DNA from: CAMYLR01 sp041577935
GTDB taxonomy: Bacteria; Gemmatimonadota; Gemmatimonadetes; JACCXV01; JAHWKZ01
Direction of reading: 5' to 3'
Assembly (NCBI GenBank): GCA_041577935.1
Contig: JBFGIA010000077.1
Location: forward strand, 1-11,215
DNA length: 11,215 bases
Shown: positions 1 through 6,471 of the stretch, one piece after another
How the letters are laid out: each line of letters begins with the position of its first letter
Position numbering within the stretch: position 1 is the stretch's first letter
Notes under the pieces: model-generated
Told to the model about the DNA's origin: nothing
The model's input: only the letters and a program-made list of their open reading frames with translations
Databases searched by the model: none
Program-made: the position numbers and the translations under genes

Positions 1-74
1 GGGCCGGTCGTGCCCTCGCTACAGGCGAAGCACGCCACTCCGACCAACACTGCAGCGGTGGTCTTCTTGATCAT
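1..74 (-). CDS. Start of a small exported, probably lipoprotein gene (cut by left edge)
   Basis: Only the first 24 codons are inside the window. The ATG at 74-72 is preceded by a near-perfect Shine-Dalgarno (AAGGAGGTG, 85-77), so the start is well supported although the reading frame is too short for usual ORF calling. The visible peptide begins MIKKTTAAVLVGVACFACSE: two lysines, a hydrophobic stretch of about 10 residues, then Cys15 and Cys18. This is a signal peptide. The GVAC around Cys15 is a poor but possible lipobox (Gly rather than Leu at -3), so a lipid-anchored periplasmic or outer-membrane protein is likely, and a soluble secreted protein is the alternative. No mature domain is visible, so the function is unknown. 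A GEMM-type riboswitch lies directly upstream on the same strand, so expression is probably controlled by a cyclic dinucleotide. Confidence 0.8.
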   Translation of the reverse strand, partial: MIKKTTAAVLVGVACFACSEGTTG

Positions 75-76
75 GA

Positions 77-123
77 CACCTCCTTGGTTGGCGCAGCCTA
101 AGTTTACGGTGGGTAACACACCG
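77..123 (-). promoter_or_regulatory. Ribosome binding site and likely expression platform of the riboswitch
   Basis: The Shine-Dalgarno AAGGAGGTG (85-77) ends 2 bases before the ATG at 74. Between it and the aptamer is a 5-bp hairpin, CGGTG (123-119) with CACCG (111-107), and no run of T follows it, so it does not look like an intrinsic terminator. CACC (111-108) could alternatively pair with GGTG of the Shine-Dalgarno (80-77), and CTCC (126-123) with GGAG (83-80). These pairings suggest control of translation initiation rather than of termination. The sequences are seen directly; the switching mechanism is inferred. Confidence 0.5.
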
Positions 124-129
124 GAGCAG

Positions 130-248
130 ACCCTTCGGCAGCTCGGCGGTCTTAGGGTCCTTCGTGGCGTCGCGAGGGGCGTCGCGGAGGAAGCGAGGAT
201 CCGTAGCTTTGCGTCGCCGGCTTTCGCCGGGTTTGCTCTTGTCGGGGT
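130..248 (-). promoter_or_regulatory. GEMM-I riboswitch aptamer, probable GEMM-Ib (3',3'-cGAMP type)
   Basis: Read on the minus strand, the core of the class I cyclic-di-GMP aptamer is present in order. GAGCAAAC (238-231) is followed by a 5-bp stem capped by a GAAA tetraloop (230-217), then GACGCAAAGC (215-206), a long P3 arm with a distal hairpin CGCGA/TCGCG (186-171), and the closing GCTGCCGAA (142-134). P1 forms from A248-C245 with G133-T130 and from C244,G243 with G136,C137, with two bulged A, matching the Vc2 architecture. Against Vc2, position 47 is A (210), 92 is C (138), 44 is C (213) and 83 is G (147), all retained. Position 20 is A (237) instead of G. In the published family this marks GEMM-Ib, which prefers 3',3'-cyclic GMP-AMP but can also bind c-di-GMP. 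One C-C mismatch (231/216) sits at the base of P2. The class is near certain; the ligand is inferred. Confidence 0.9.
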
Positions 249-261
249 GATCCCCTACAAC

Positions 262-289
262 CGTATACCGAGTCAGACACCGCTGTCTG
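262..289 (-). promoter_or_regulatory. Candidate sigma70-type promoter for the riboswitch transcript
   Basis: CAGACA (289-284, four of six matches to TTGACA) and TATACG (267-262, four of six to TATAAT) are separated by 16 bases. The predicted transcript start near 255 lies just before the P1 strand of the riboswitch, where a leader promoter is expected. The -35 lies in a perfect 16-base palindrome (274-289). Both hexamers are imperfect, so this is a candidate only. Confidence 0.4.
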
Positions 290-524
290 TGGGAGGAAAC
301 CCGTTGGGGTGTAAGAGAAACCCTCACGCACGGTGTCGCTGATCGGAAACGGAAACGTTACAACTAAAGTTTTTAGATCCTACATAGGAGCATGTATCGG
401 CAGGAACAGTTTTAAGCTCTCGCTACCAATAACTACCTGCCCGACGTGCAGGCGCTCGGTGCAGCTAAGCCGTTGTGATCGGTTGGCTTCGGTTCGGGTG
501 TGTCAGTTACGTGGGCAAGTTTGA
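290..524. other. Non-coding stretch between tRNA-Glu and the riboswitch leader
   Basis: I see no credible gene here on either strand; the short open frames have no ribosome binding site or recognisable protein. It is more AT-rich around 355-420 than the rest of the window. Small hairpins are present: CTAAA/TTTAG (364-376), TACAT/ATGTA (381-396), CCTGC/GCAGG (436-452) and AAGCC/GGCTT (467-489). The one at 436-452, read on the minus strand, is followed by TAGTTATTGG. It could be a weak terminator for the tRNA or nuo transcript, but the tail is not a proper T-tract. Confidence 0.4.
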
Positions 525-600
525 TGGTGGCCCCAACGGGATTCGAACCCGTGTTTTAGCCTTGAGAGGGCTACGTCCTAGGCCTCTAGACGATGGGGCC
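525..600 (-). tRNA. tRNA-Glu (anticodon CUC)
   Basis: The minus strand folds into a complete cloverleaf. The acceptor stem is GGCCCCA (600-594) with TGGGGCC (535-529). The D arm has GTC/GAC around AGAGGCCTAGG, very like E. coli tRNA-Glu. The anticodon stem is TAGCC/GGCTA with loop CTCTCAA, giving anticodon CUC (566-564) for GAG codons. The T arm is ACGGG-TTCGAAT-CCCGT. The discriminator base is A (528) and the 3' CCA is encoded (527-525). The gene lies 44 bases downstream of nuoN on the same strand with no terminator between, so it may be read through from the operon, or from its own promoter (candidate at 626-653). Confidence 0.97.
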
Positions 601-625
601 ACGCGCAACGGGAAGGAACGACGAA

Positions 626-653
626 AAGATACCGCCGGGTCGACTTAGGGCAA
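626..653 (-). promoter_or_regulatory. Candidate promoter for tRNA-Glu
   Basis: TTGCCC (653-648) and TATCTT (631-626) are 16 bases apart, each with four of six consensus matches. The expected start near 619 would give a leader of about 20 bases before the tRNA 5' end at 600. The -35 overlaps the last codons of nuoN. The match is weak. Confidence 0.3.
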
Positions 654-2183
654 GCCAGCGCCGTGCTGGAGCCCCGCGACCGACGCCCTGGCGAGGTCGA
701 CCCACCCACCAGGGTAGATGCCGAGCGCCAACACGCCGACGACGGTCGCGATCAACGCGATGACCGCCATCGCCGGCACCTGTACCCGCACCGGCTCGCC
801 TTCGGGCGCACCCATGTACATCGCGACGACGACCCTCAGGTAGTAATACGCCGAGATCACCGACGCGAATACCATCAAGACGGCCAGCCCGACATGACCG
901 GCGTCAACGGCGGCCGAGAAGACGGCGAACTTGCCAAAGAACCCGGCCGTCGGTGGGATGCCGGTCAAGCTGAACATGAACAGCGCCATCGCCGCACCCA
1001 ACATCGGATGGCGGTACGCGACGCCACCGTAGTCACGCGAGATCGACGTGCTCTCGTCGCCGCTGACACCGAGCGCGACCACCACCGCGAACGCGCCTAG
1101 CGTCATGAACGTGTACGCCGCCAGATAGTAGACAAAAGCAGCGTTTCCTAGGGCGCTGTCGGCGACCAAGGCGACGACCAGGTAACCGGCGTGGGCGATC
1201 GACGAGTACGCCAGCATTCGCTTGATGTCGTCCTGCCGGATGGCGGCCACGTTGCCGACAAACATCGTCAGCACCGCGAGCACCCAAAGGACCGGGATCC
1301 ACTGGCTCGCCAATCCGTCGAAGCTGGTCATGAGAAAGCGCGCCAGCGCCGCGAACGCGGCGGTCTTGACGCCGGTTGCCATGAACCCGGTGATCGGAGC
1401 CGGTGCGGCCTGATAGACATCCGGCGACCACATGTGAAACGGCACCAACGCCACTTTGAAGCCAAACCCGACCAGCACCAACCCCAAACCGGCCAACAGC
1501 AGCGGCGAGGCGCGTCCAGCTCCAACCGCGACCCCCATCGCCGCCAGATCGAACGTCCCGGTCAATCCGTATAGCAGCGCCATGCCGTAGACCAGGAAAC
1601 CGGTCGAGAACGCGCCCAACACGAAGTACTTGAGGGCGCCCTCGATCGCCCGCGCCCGGCGGCGGCGGAAACCGGTCAACACATAGACGCCGACCGACAT
1701 CAGCTCGAGCGCCGCAAAGATCATGACCAGGTTGTTGCTCTGAACGAGCAGCATCATGCCCACCGCCGACATCAGAACCAAGTAGTAGTACTCGGCCAAC
1801 TGGATGTTCTCACGCCGGCAGTACCCAATGGTGACAAGCAGCGTGATCAACGTGCCGACCAGGATCACCGCGGTCAGGAAAACCCCGAAGCCGTCGACGA
1901 TGATCATCCCGTTGAAATACGAGCCCGCCATCACGTCCAACCTGAGCGCTTGCCAGACGATGGCGACTAGCCCCAGCACGACGCCGAGAATCGAGAGATA
2001 AGGGGCCATGATCGCGAGCCCTTCTTCCCCCTCCGCTGGTCCGCGGGTCGTACCCAGCTCGAACAGATCGGCCACCAGGGCGGCGATGGAAAAGAGACTC
2101 ACCAGCACGACCGGAACGATCGCTCCCAGACTCGGGTCGATCAGCCGGTACGCATCAATTAGCGGTTGCAGCTCGGGGTTCAC
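645..2183 (-). CDS. nuoN: NADH-quinone oxidoreductase subunit N (NuoN)
   Basis: This is the antiporter-like proton-channel subunit at the proximal part of the complex I membrane arm, 512 residues, close to the family's usual length. It is highly hydrophobic, with about 14 membrane segments expected. Diagnostic blocks are ELMSVGVYVLTGF (160-172), EGALKYFVLGAFSTGFLVYG (181-200), KVALVPFHMWSPDVYQ (243-258) and IPPTAGFFGKF (409-419). The ion-pathway residues are visible: Glu160 in the fifth-helix block, Lys185, Lys243, Lys273 and Lys418. The start is GTG at 2183, overlapping the nuoM stop as GTGA, with GGAGG seven bases upstream, so translational coupling is likely. It is the last nuo gene and ends in TAA 44 bases before the tRNA. 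The assignment is secure; NuoL and NuoM are paralogues but differ in these blocks. Confidence 0.97.
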   Translation of the reverse strand: MNPELQPLIDAYRLIDPSLGAIVPVVLVSLFSIAALVADLFELGTTRGPAEGEEGLAIMAPYLSILGVVLGLVAIVWQALRLDVMAGSYFNGMIIVDGFGVFLTAVILVGTLITLLVTIGYCRRENIQLAEYYYLVLMSAVGMMLLVQSNNLVMIFAALELMSVGVYVLTGFRRRRARAIEGALKYFVLGAFSTGFLVYGMALLYGLTGTFDLAAMGVAVGAGRASPLLLAGLGLVLVGFGFKVALVPFHMWSPDVYQAAPAPITGFMATGVKTAAFAALARFLMTSFDGLASQWIPVLWVLAVLTMFVGNVAAIRQDDIKRMLAYSSIAHAGYLVVALVADSALGNAAFVYYLAAYTFMTLGAFAVVVALGVSGDESTSISRDYGGVAYRHPMLGAAMALFMFSLTGIPPTAGFFGKFAVFSAAVDAGHVGLAVLMVFASVISAYYYLRVVVAMYMGAPEGEPVRVQVPAMAVIALIATVVGVLALGIYPGGWVDLARASVAGLQHGAGLP

Positions 2184-3709
2184 CGTGGCGCCTCCACCTC
2201 GATCGGTTCTTCAACCGCGAGCAACCCGCTGTCGGTGACATGCTCGACAAACCGCTCGACGGACGGAGCGGTGCGATCGAGGAATGGCTTGGGGTACACC
2301 CCGATCCATACAATCACGATCACGATCGGGACCAAGACGGCGAGCTCCCGCCGGCCGAGATCCGGCAGCCCACGGTTCGACTCATCGTCGATCGGTCCGA
2401 ACATTACCCGGCCGAACATGCGGAGCATGTAGTAGGCCGCCAAGATCACACCAACGGTCGCCAACCCGGCCATGTACGGGTGGGTCTGGAACATCCCGAC
2501 CAAGATCAGAAACTCGCCCACGAAGCCGTTCAACCCGGGCAGCCCGATCGACGACAACGTCACGATCATGAAGATCGTGGCAAAAACGGGCATTACACTC
2601 GACAACCCACCGAACGACTCGATCTCGTACGTGTGGCGGCGCTCGTACAACATGCCGCAGATAAAGAACAGCGCACCGGTCGACAACCCGTGGTTGATCA
2701 TCTGGATTACCGATCCCTGTACGCCGACGACGTTGAAGGCGAACAACCCGAGCATGACGAACCCGAGGTGGGATACCGATGAGTACGCGACCAGCTTCTT
2801 GATGTTGGGTTGGACCAGCGCCACCATCGCACCGTATAGGATGCCGATCACCGCCAGCGTCGCCATCCACGGCAGGAGCACCCGCGCCGCATCCGGAAAC
2901 AGCGGGATCGCGAACCGATAGAAGCCATACGTTCCCATCTTCAGCAGCACGGCAGCCAGGATCACGCTGCCGGCAGTGGGCGCCTCTACGTGGGCGTCAG
3001 GCAGCCATGTGTGGAACGGGAACATCGGCACCTTGATCGCGAACGCCAGCCCGAAGGTGAGGAACAGACCGAGCTGGATCCTGAGCGGCACGTCGATCGC
3101 CAAGAGGTCGGTAAGAGCGTACGAGTAGGTGCCGGTGAGGTTGTAATGGTAGAAATAGAGCACCAGGATCGCGACCAGCATCAGCAGGCCACCGATGAAT
3201 GTATAGAGGAAGAACTTGACCGCGGCGTAGATCCGCCGTTCCCCGCCCCATATGCCGATGATGAAATACATCGGCACCAGCATGAGCTCCCAGAAGACAT
3301 AGAAGACGAACAGATCCAGCGCGACAAAGACGCCCAACATGCCGGTCGTGAGGAGCAGCATCAGCAGGTGGTACTCTTTGACGTGCTGATCGATGTAACG
3401 CCACGAAGCGAGCACCGCGAGCGGCATCAGGAACGTCGTCAGCAACACCAGCAACACGGTGACGCCATCGACTCCAAGGTGGTAATCGATCCCGAACGCC
3501 GTGATCCACGGCCGACGCTCGACGAGCTGATACGGCGCTCCGGACGACTTATAGAGCCACCATAACGGCAGCGAGAGCGCGAAATGGGCGATCGTTACCG
3601 CCAGCGTCATCCTGCGGATAGCGTCGTGGCGGGTGCCCGGAACGGCCGCCACCAGCGCCATCCCGAGCACGGGCAGAAAGACGATCAGGGTCAGGTACGG
3701 GACGCTCAA
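2180..3709 (-). CDS. nuoM: NADH-quinone oxidoreductase subunit M (NuoM)
   Basis: This is the middle antiporter-like proton channel of the complex I membrane arm, 509 residues with about 14 membrane segments expected. Family blocks are FYVFWELMLVPMYFIIGIWG (136-155), KVPMFPFHTWLPDAHVEAPT (226-245), LVQPNIKKLVAYSSVSHLGF (298-317) and GLPGLNGFVGEFLIL (389-403). The functional charged residues are Glu141, Lys226, Lys257 and Glu399, matching the positions known from E. coli NuoM. The start appears to be TTG at 3709, overlapping the nuoL stop as TTGA. There is no convincing Shine-Dalgarno, and the next in-frame Met is residue 17, inside the first membrane segment. I therefore keep the TTG and infer coupling to nuoL. 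The C-terminus (about 495-509) is an acidic, proline-containing tail. Confidence 0.97.
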   Translation of the reverse strand: MSVPYLTLIVFLPVLGMALVAAVPGTRHDAIRRMTLAVTIAHFALSLPLWWLYKSSGAPYQLVERRPWITAFGIDYHLGVDGVTVLLVLLTTFLMPLAVLASWRYIDQHVKEYHLLMLLLTTGMLGVFVALDLFVFYVFWELMLVPMYFIIGIWGGERRIYAAVKFFLYTFIGGLLMLVAILVLYFYHYNLTGTYSYALTDLLAIDVPLRIQLGLFLTFGLAFAIKVPMFPFHTWLPDAHVEAPTAGSVILAAVLLKMGTYGFYRFAIPLFPDAARVLLPWMATLAVIGILYGAMVALVQPNIKKLVAYSSVSHLGFVMLGLFAFNVVGVQGSVIQMINHGLSTGALFFICGMLYERRHTYEIESFGGLSSVMPVFATIFMIVTLSSIGLPGLNGFVGEFLILVGMFQTHPYMAGLATVGVILAAYYMLRMFGRVMFGPIDDESNRGLPDLGRRELAVLVPIVIVIVWIGVYPKPFLDRTAPSVERFVEHVTDSGLLAVEEPIEVEAPR

Positions 3710-5643
3710 CGGAACAAGTAGTAGTAGGCGAGGATCGCAAACACGCCGCCAAAGAAGGCCACCGCATACCCCTGGACGTAACCCGTCTCCCAGCGGCTCA
3801 CGATCCGGCTGCCGCGCTTGACCAGGGCGCCCGTGCCGCCGACGCCGAGCCCATCGATCAAGCCGTCATCGATGACCCGCCAGGCGAAGCGCGAGAGCGC
3901 ATAAAACGGCCGCACGATCAGAAAGTCGTACAGCTCGTCGACGAAGTATTTCCCGTAGAGCAGCGTGTACACGCCACGCGACCGGGCGACGACACGACCC
4001 GGCAGGTCGGGGCTCCTCAGGTACGCCCAATAGGCGACCAGGATCCCCAACGTGGCGATCGCGACGGACGCCGTCATCAGCCCGTACTCGATCGGCGGTA
4101 TGGCGTGCGGCTCGTGAACCGCGTGCTCACCAGCTTCGAACACCGGCGCCAACCACCCCTCGAAACGATTGGCGATACCGCCCAACGGTTGCCCCAACGC
4201 CGCCGGCAAACCGATCCACCCGCCGACAACCGACAGCGCGCCGAGAATCACCAACGGTACCGTCATCGTCCACGGCGACTCGTGGGCGTGCCCCCATTGC
4301 TCCTTCGTGCCGCGGAACGACCCGTGGAACGTCAAGAAGAACAGCCTGAACATGTAGGCGGCGGTCAACCCCGCGGTGATGAATCCAATCACCCACAGCA
4401 CAGAGTGTCCGCCATCCCAGGTGCGCCACAGGATCTCGTCCTTCGAGACAAACCCGGCCAGCGGCGGGACACCGGCGATCGCCAGCGTCGCCGCCAGCAT
4501 CGTCCAGTAGGTGATCGGCAGCTTGGGTTTGAGACCGCCCATCGTGCGCATGTCTTGCTCTCCATGCAACGCATGGATCACGCTGCCGGCGCCCAGAAAC
4601 AACACCGCCTTGAAGAAAGCGTGCGTCACGAGGTGGAAGATGCCGGCGCTGAACGCCGCCACCCCGACGCCCAGGAACATGTAGCCCAGCTGGCTGATGG
4701 TGGAGTACGCCAGCACCTTCTTGATGTCGTTCTGGACGATCCCGATCGTAGCCGCGAACAGCGCCGTCGCGGCACCGATCCCGGCGACCAGCGCCAATAC
4801 CTGGGGTGCCATCTCATAAAGCGCGTGCGCCCGAGCCACCATGTACACCCCGGCGGTGACCATCGTGGCCGCGTGGATCAGTGCCGAGACCGGTGTCGGG
4901 CCGGCCATCGCGTCGGGCAACCACACGAAGAGCGGGATCTGCGCGCTCTTCCCCACCGCGCCGATAAACAGGAACAGGCAGATCCAGAATGCCAGGTCGC
5001 CGCCCAACGTCAAGCGCGTGGCGGCCTCTGGCAGCACGTCCGAGAACGCCACCGAGCCAAACGTCCAGAAGATCAGGAAGATGCCGAGCAGAAACCCGAA
5101 GTCACCGATCCGGTTGACGATGAACGCTTTCTTGCCGGCGTCGGCTTTCGCCTGGTCCTCGAACCAGTACCCGATCAACAAGTACGAGCAGAGCCCGACA
5201 CCCTCCCAGCCCACGAAAAGCAGCAGGAAGTTGTCGGCCATGACCAGCAGCAGCATGGCGAAGGTGAACAGGTTGAGGTAGGCAAAGTATCGTGCGTACC
5301 CGCCGTCGCCGTGCATGTATCCAACCGAGTACAGGTGGATCAGGAAACCGACACCGGTGACGACCAGCACCATCGTCATCGACAAGGGATCGAGCTGGAA
5401 CCCGATCGACGCCGAGAACTCGCCCGCCGGGAGCCAGCTGTAGAGGGTCTGCTGAAGCAACCGCTCGGCGGGCGGCAACCCCCGGAGGGCGATGAACGAT
5501 GCCGCAGCCATCGCAAACGCTGCCCCGACCGCGCCCGGGCCGATGACCGACACCACGCGATCGCCGAGCTTGCGACCGAATAGTCCGTTTATCGCCACTC
5601 CGGCCAACGGGAACGCCGGGATCAACCACAGGAGGCTCTCCAT
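3706..5643 (-). CDS. nuoL: NADH-quinone oxidoreductase subunit L (NuoL)
   Basis: This is the distal antiporter-like subunit of complex I, which also carries the long lateral helix along the membrane arm. From ATG 5643 it is 645 residues, typical for NuoL. Blocks include LLFVGWEGVGLCSYLLIGYW (141-160, key Glu147), FIGAVGKSAQIPLFVWLPDA (226-245, Lys232), MAGPTPVSALIHAATMVTAG (246-265, His257), HAFFKAVLFLGAGSVIHA (341-358, Lys345) and GFVSKDEILW (397-406, Lys401). The C-terminal region after about 520 holds the lateral helix and final anchor (YGKYFVDELYDFLIVRPF, 563-580). I chose ATG 5643 because GGGTGA lies just upstream and MESLLWLIPAFPL matches the usual N-terminus. A GTG at 5652 overlapping the nuoK stop (GTGA) would add three residues and cannot be excluded. 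A His-rich loop (about 506-513) is unremarkable. Confidence 0.96.
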   Translation of the reverse strand: MESLLWLIPAFPLAGVAINGLFGRKLGDRVVSVIGPGAVGAAFAMAAASFIALRGLPPAERLLQQTLYSWLPAGEFSASIGFQLDPLSMTMVLVVTGVGFLIHLYSVGYMHGDGGYARYFAYLNLFTFAMLLLVMADNFLLLFVGWEGVGLCSYLLIGYWFEDQAKADAGKKAFIVNRIGDFGFLLGIFLIFWTFGSVAFSDVLPEAATRLTLGGDLAFWICLFLFIGAVGKSAQIPLFVWLPDAMAGPTPVSALIHAATMVTAGVYMVARAHALYEMAPQVLALVAGIGAATALFAATIGIVQNDIKKVLAYSTISQLGYMFLGVGVAAFSAGIFHLVTHAFFKAVLFLGAGSVIHALHGEQDMRTMGGLKPKLPITYWTMLAATLAIAGVPPLAGFVSKDEILWRTWDGGHSVLWVIGFITAGLTAAYMFRLFFLTFHGSFRGTKEQWGHAHESPWTMTVPLVILGALSVVGGWIGLPAALGQPLGGIANRFEGWLAPVFEAGEHAVHEPHAIPPIEYGLMTASVAIATLGILVAYWAYLRSPDLPGRVVARSRGVYTLLYGKYFVDELYDFLIVRPFYALSRFAWRVIDDGLIDGLGVGGTGALVKRGSRIVSRWETGYVQGYAVAFFGGVFAILAYYYLFR

Positions 5644-5648
5644 CCCGT

Positions 5649-5951
5649 TCACCCGCGCAGAACGTTGAAGGCTTCGATGTTGACCGTCTCTCGGTGCCGG
5701 AACATGGCGACGATGATCGCCAACCCGACAGCTGCCTCGGCGGCCGCGACCGCGATGACCAGGAGCACCATGATCAACCCAGCCACATCGCCGATCGTCA
5801 TCGCGAACGTCACCAGGGCGAGGTTGGCGGCGTTGAGCATGATCTCGATCGCCATGAACACGATGATGGCGTTCTTACGGGTCAGAACACCAATCACGCC
5901 GATCGTGAACAAGACCGCGCTCAGCGTTATGTAGTGGGCCGGCCCGACCAT
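5649..5951 (-). CDS. nuoK: NADH-quinone oxidoreductase subunit K (NuoK)
   Basis: This small three-helix membrane subunit contributes a proton half-channel next to NuoJ and NuoN. At exactly 100 residues it has the normal family size. The two membrane-buried glutamates essential in E. coli are present at the same numbers: Glu36 in FMAIEIMLNAANLAL (32-46) and Glu72 in VIAVAAAEAAVGLAI (65-79). The N-terminus MVGPAHYITLSAVLFTIGV and the basic turn after helix 1 are typical. The ATG at 5951 follows the nuoJ stop after 4 bases, with only a purine-rich GAAGAGAG rather far upstream, so coupled translation is likely. The TGA at 5651-5649 overlaps the alternative GTG start of nuoL. Confidence 0.97.
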   Translation of the reverse strand: MVGPAHYITLSAVLFTIGVIGVLTRKNAIIVFMAIEIMLNAANLALVTFAMTIGDVAGLIMVLLVIAVAAAEAAVGLAIIVAMFRHRETVNIEAFNVLRG

Positions 5952-5955
5952 GGGG

Positions 5956-6471
5956 CTAACGCTCTCTTCGGGCGATCGCCACCGCTCCGACCATGGCCAA
6001 AAGCAGGAGCAGCGCGATGGTGATAAAAGGCATGAAGTAGGCCGTGTAGAGAGCGGCTCCGATAGCGCCCGTCGAACCCAGCAGGTCGGGTGAGATCCCC
6101 GCCGCCGGCCCGCGAACCGTCGGTGTCACCCCGCTGATCCCGCCGCCCACCAACAGCGCCAGGAACCCCGCACCAAACACCACCGCGGTGACTCGTAGCG
6201 GATTATTCGATACGTCAAACCACTGCTGCTGACCCAGGTTCAGCAACAAGATGACAAACAGGAACAGCACCATGATCGCGCCGGCGTAGATGATCACCTG
6301 GATCGCTGCCAAGAAATGGCTGTGTAGGGTGACAAACAAGCCGGCCAACGCGAAGAACGCGACCACCAGAAACAGCACGCACGCAACCGGATTGCGATTC
6401 GTGATTACGACCAGGCTCGCGCCGACGGAGATGGCCGCGAGAATCCAGAAGGCGACGTCAACGCCGGTCAC
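5956..6471 (-). CDS. nuoJ: NADH-quinone oxidoreductase subunit J (NuoJ)
   Basis: This membrane subunit of complex I has 171 residues and five expected helices. The third-helix block IQVIIYAGAIMVLFLFVILL (57-76) contains Tyr62 and the glycine of the pi-bulge that is thought to switch the proton path during coupling. The first helices (ITNRNPVACVLFLVVAFFAL, 23-42) are also typical. The start is GTG at 6471, overlapping the nuoI stop as GTGA, with GAGG about 6 bases upstream. The C-terminal half (about 100-171) has a loop rich in Gly, Pro and Ser, then a final hydrophobic helix and the basic end RRER. The family call is secure; the exact number of helices is inferred from the family. Confidence 0.96.
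   Translation of the reverse strand: MTGVDVAFWILAAISVGASLVVITNRNPVACVLFLVVAFFALAGLFVTLHSHFLAAIQVIIYAGAIMVLFLFVILLLNLGQQQWFDVSNNPLRVTAVVFGAGFLALLVGGGISGVTPTVRGPAAGISPDLLGSTGAIGAALYTAYFMPFITIALLLLLAMVGAVAIARRER

Noticed and set aside
151..156. CCTAAG in the P3 arm, like one strand of the 11-nt GAAA-tetraloop receptor
   Set aside because: Its partner here would be TACGG (205-201) instead of TATGG. P3 also has an alternative pairing, so I do not claim a receptor without a computed alignment.
10..342. Overlapping open frames of about 100 codons on both strands over the riboswitch region
   Set aside because: They run through the riboswitch core and the lipoprotein start, have no ribosome binding site and show no protein-like pattern. 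The minus-strand frame is not the lipoprotein frame.
525..600. tRNA 3' end as a possible integration site for a mobile element
   Set aside because: No integrase, no direct repeat of the tRNA 3' end and no insertion sequence are visible in the window.
4105..5583. A 492-codon open frame on the plus strand opposite nuoL
   Set aside because: It is antisense to a clear NuoL. The composition (rich in Arg, Gln, Asp, His, Pro) is what GC-rich codon bias gives on the opposite strand, and there is no recognisable domain or ribosome binding site.
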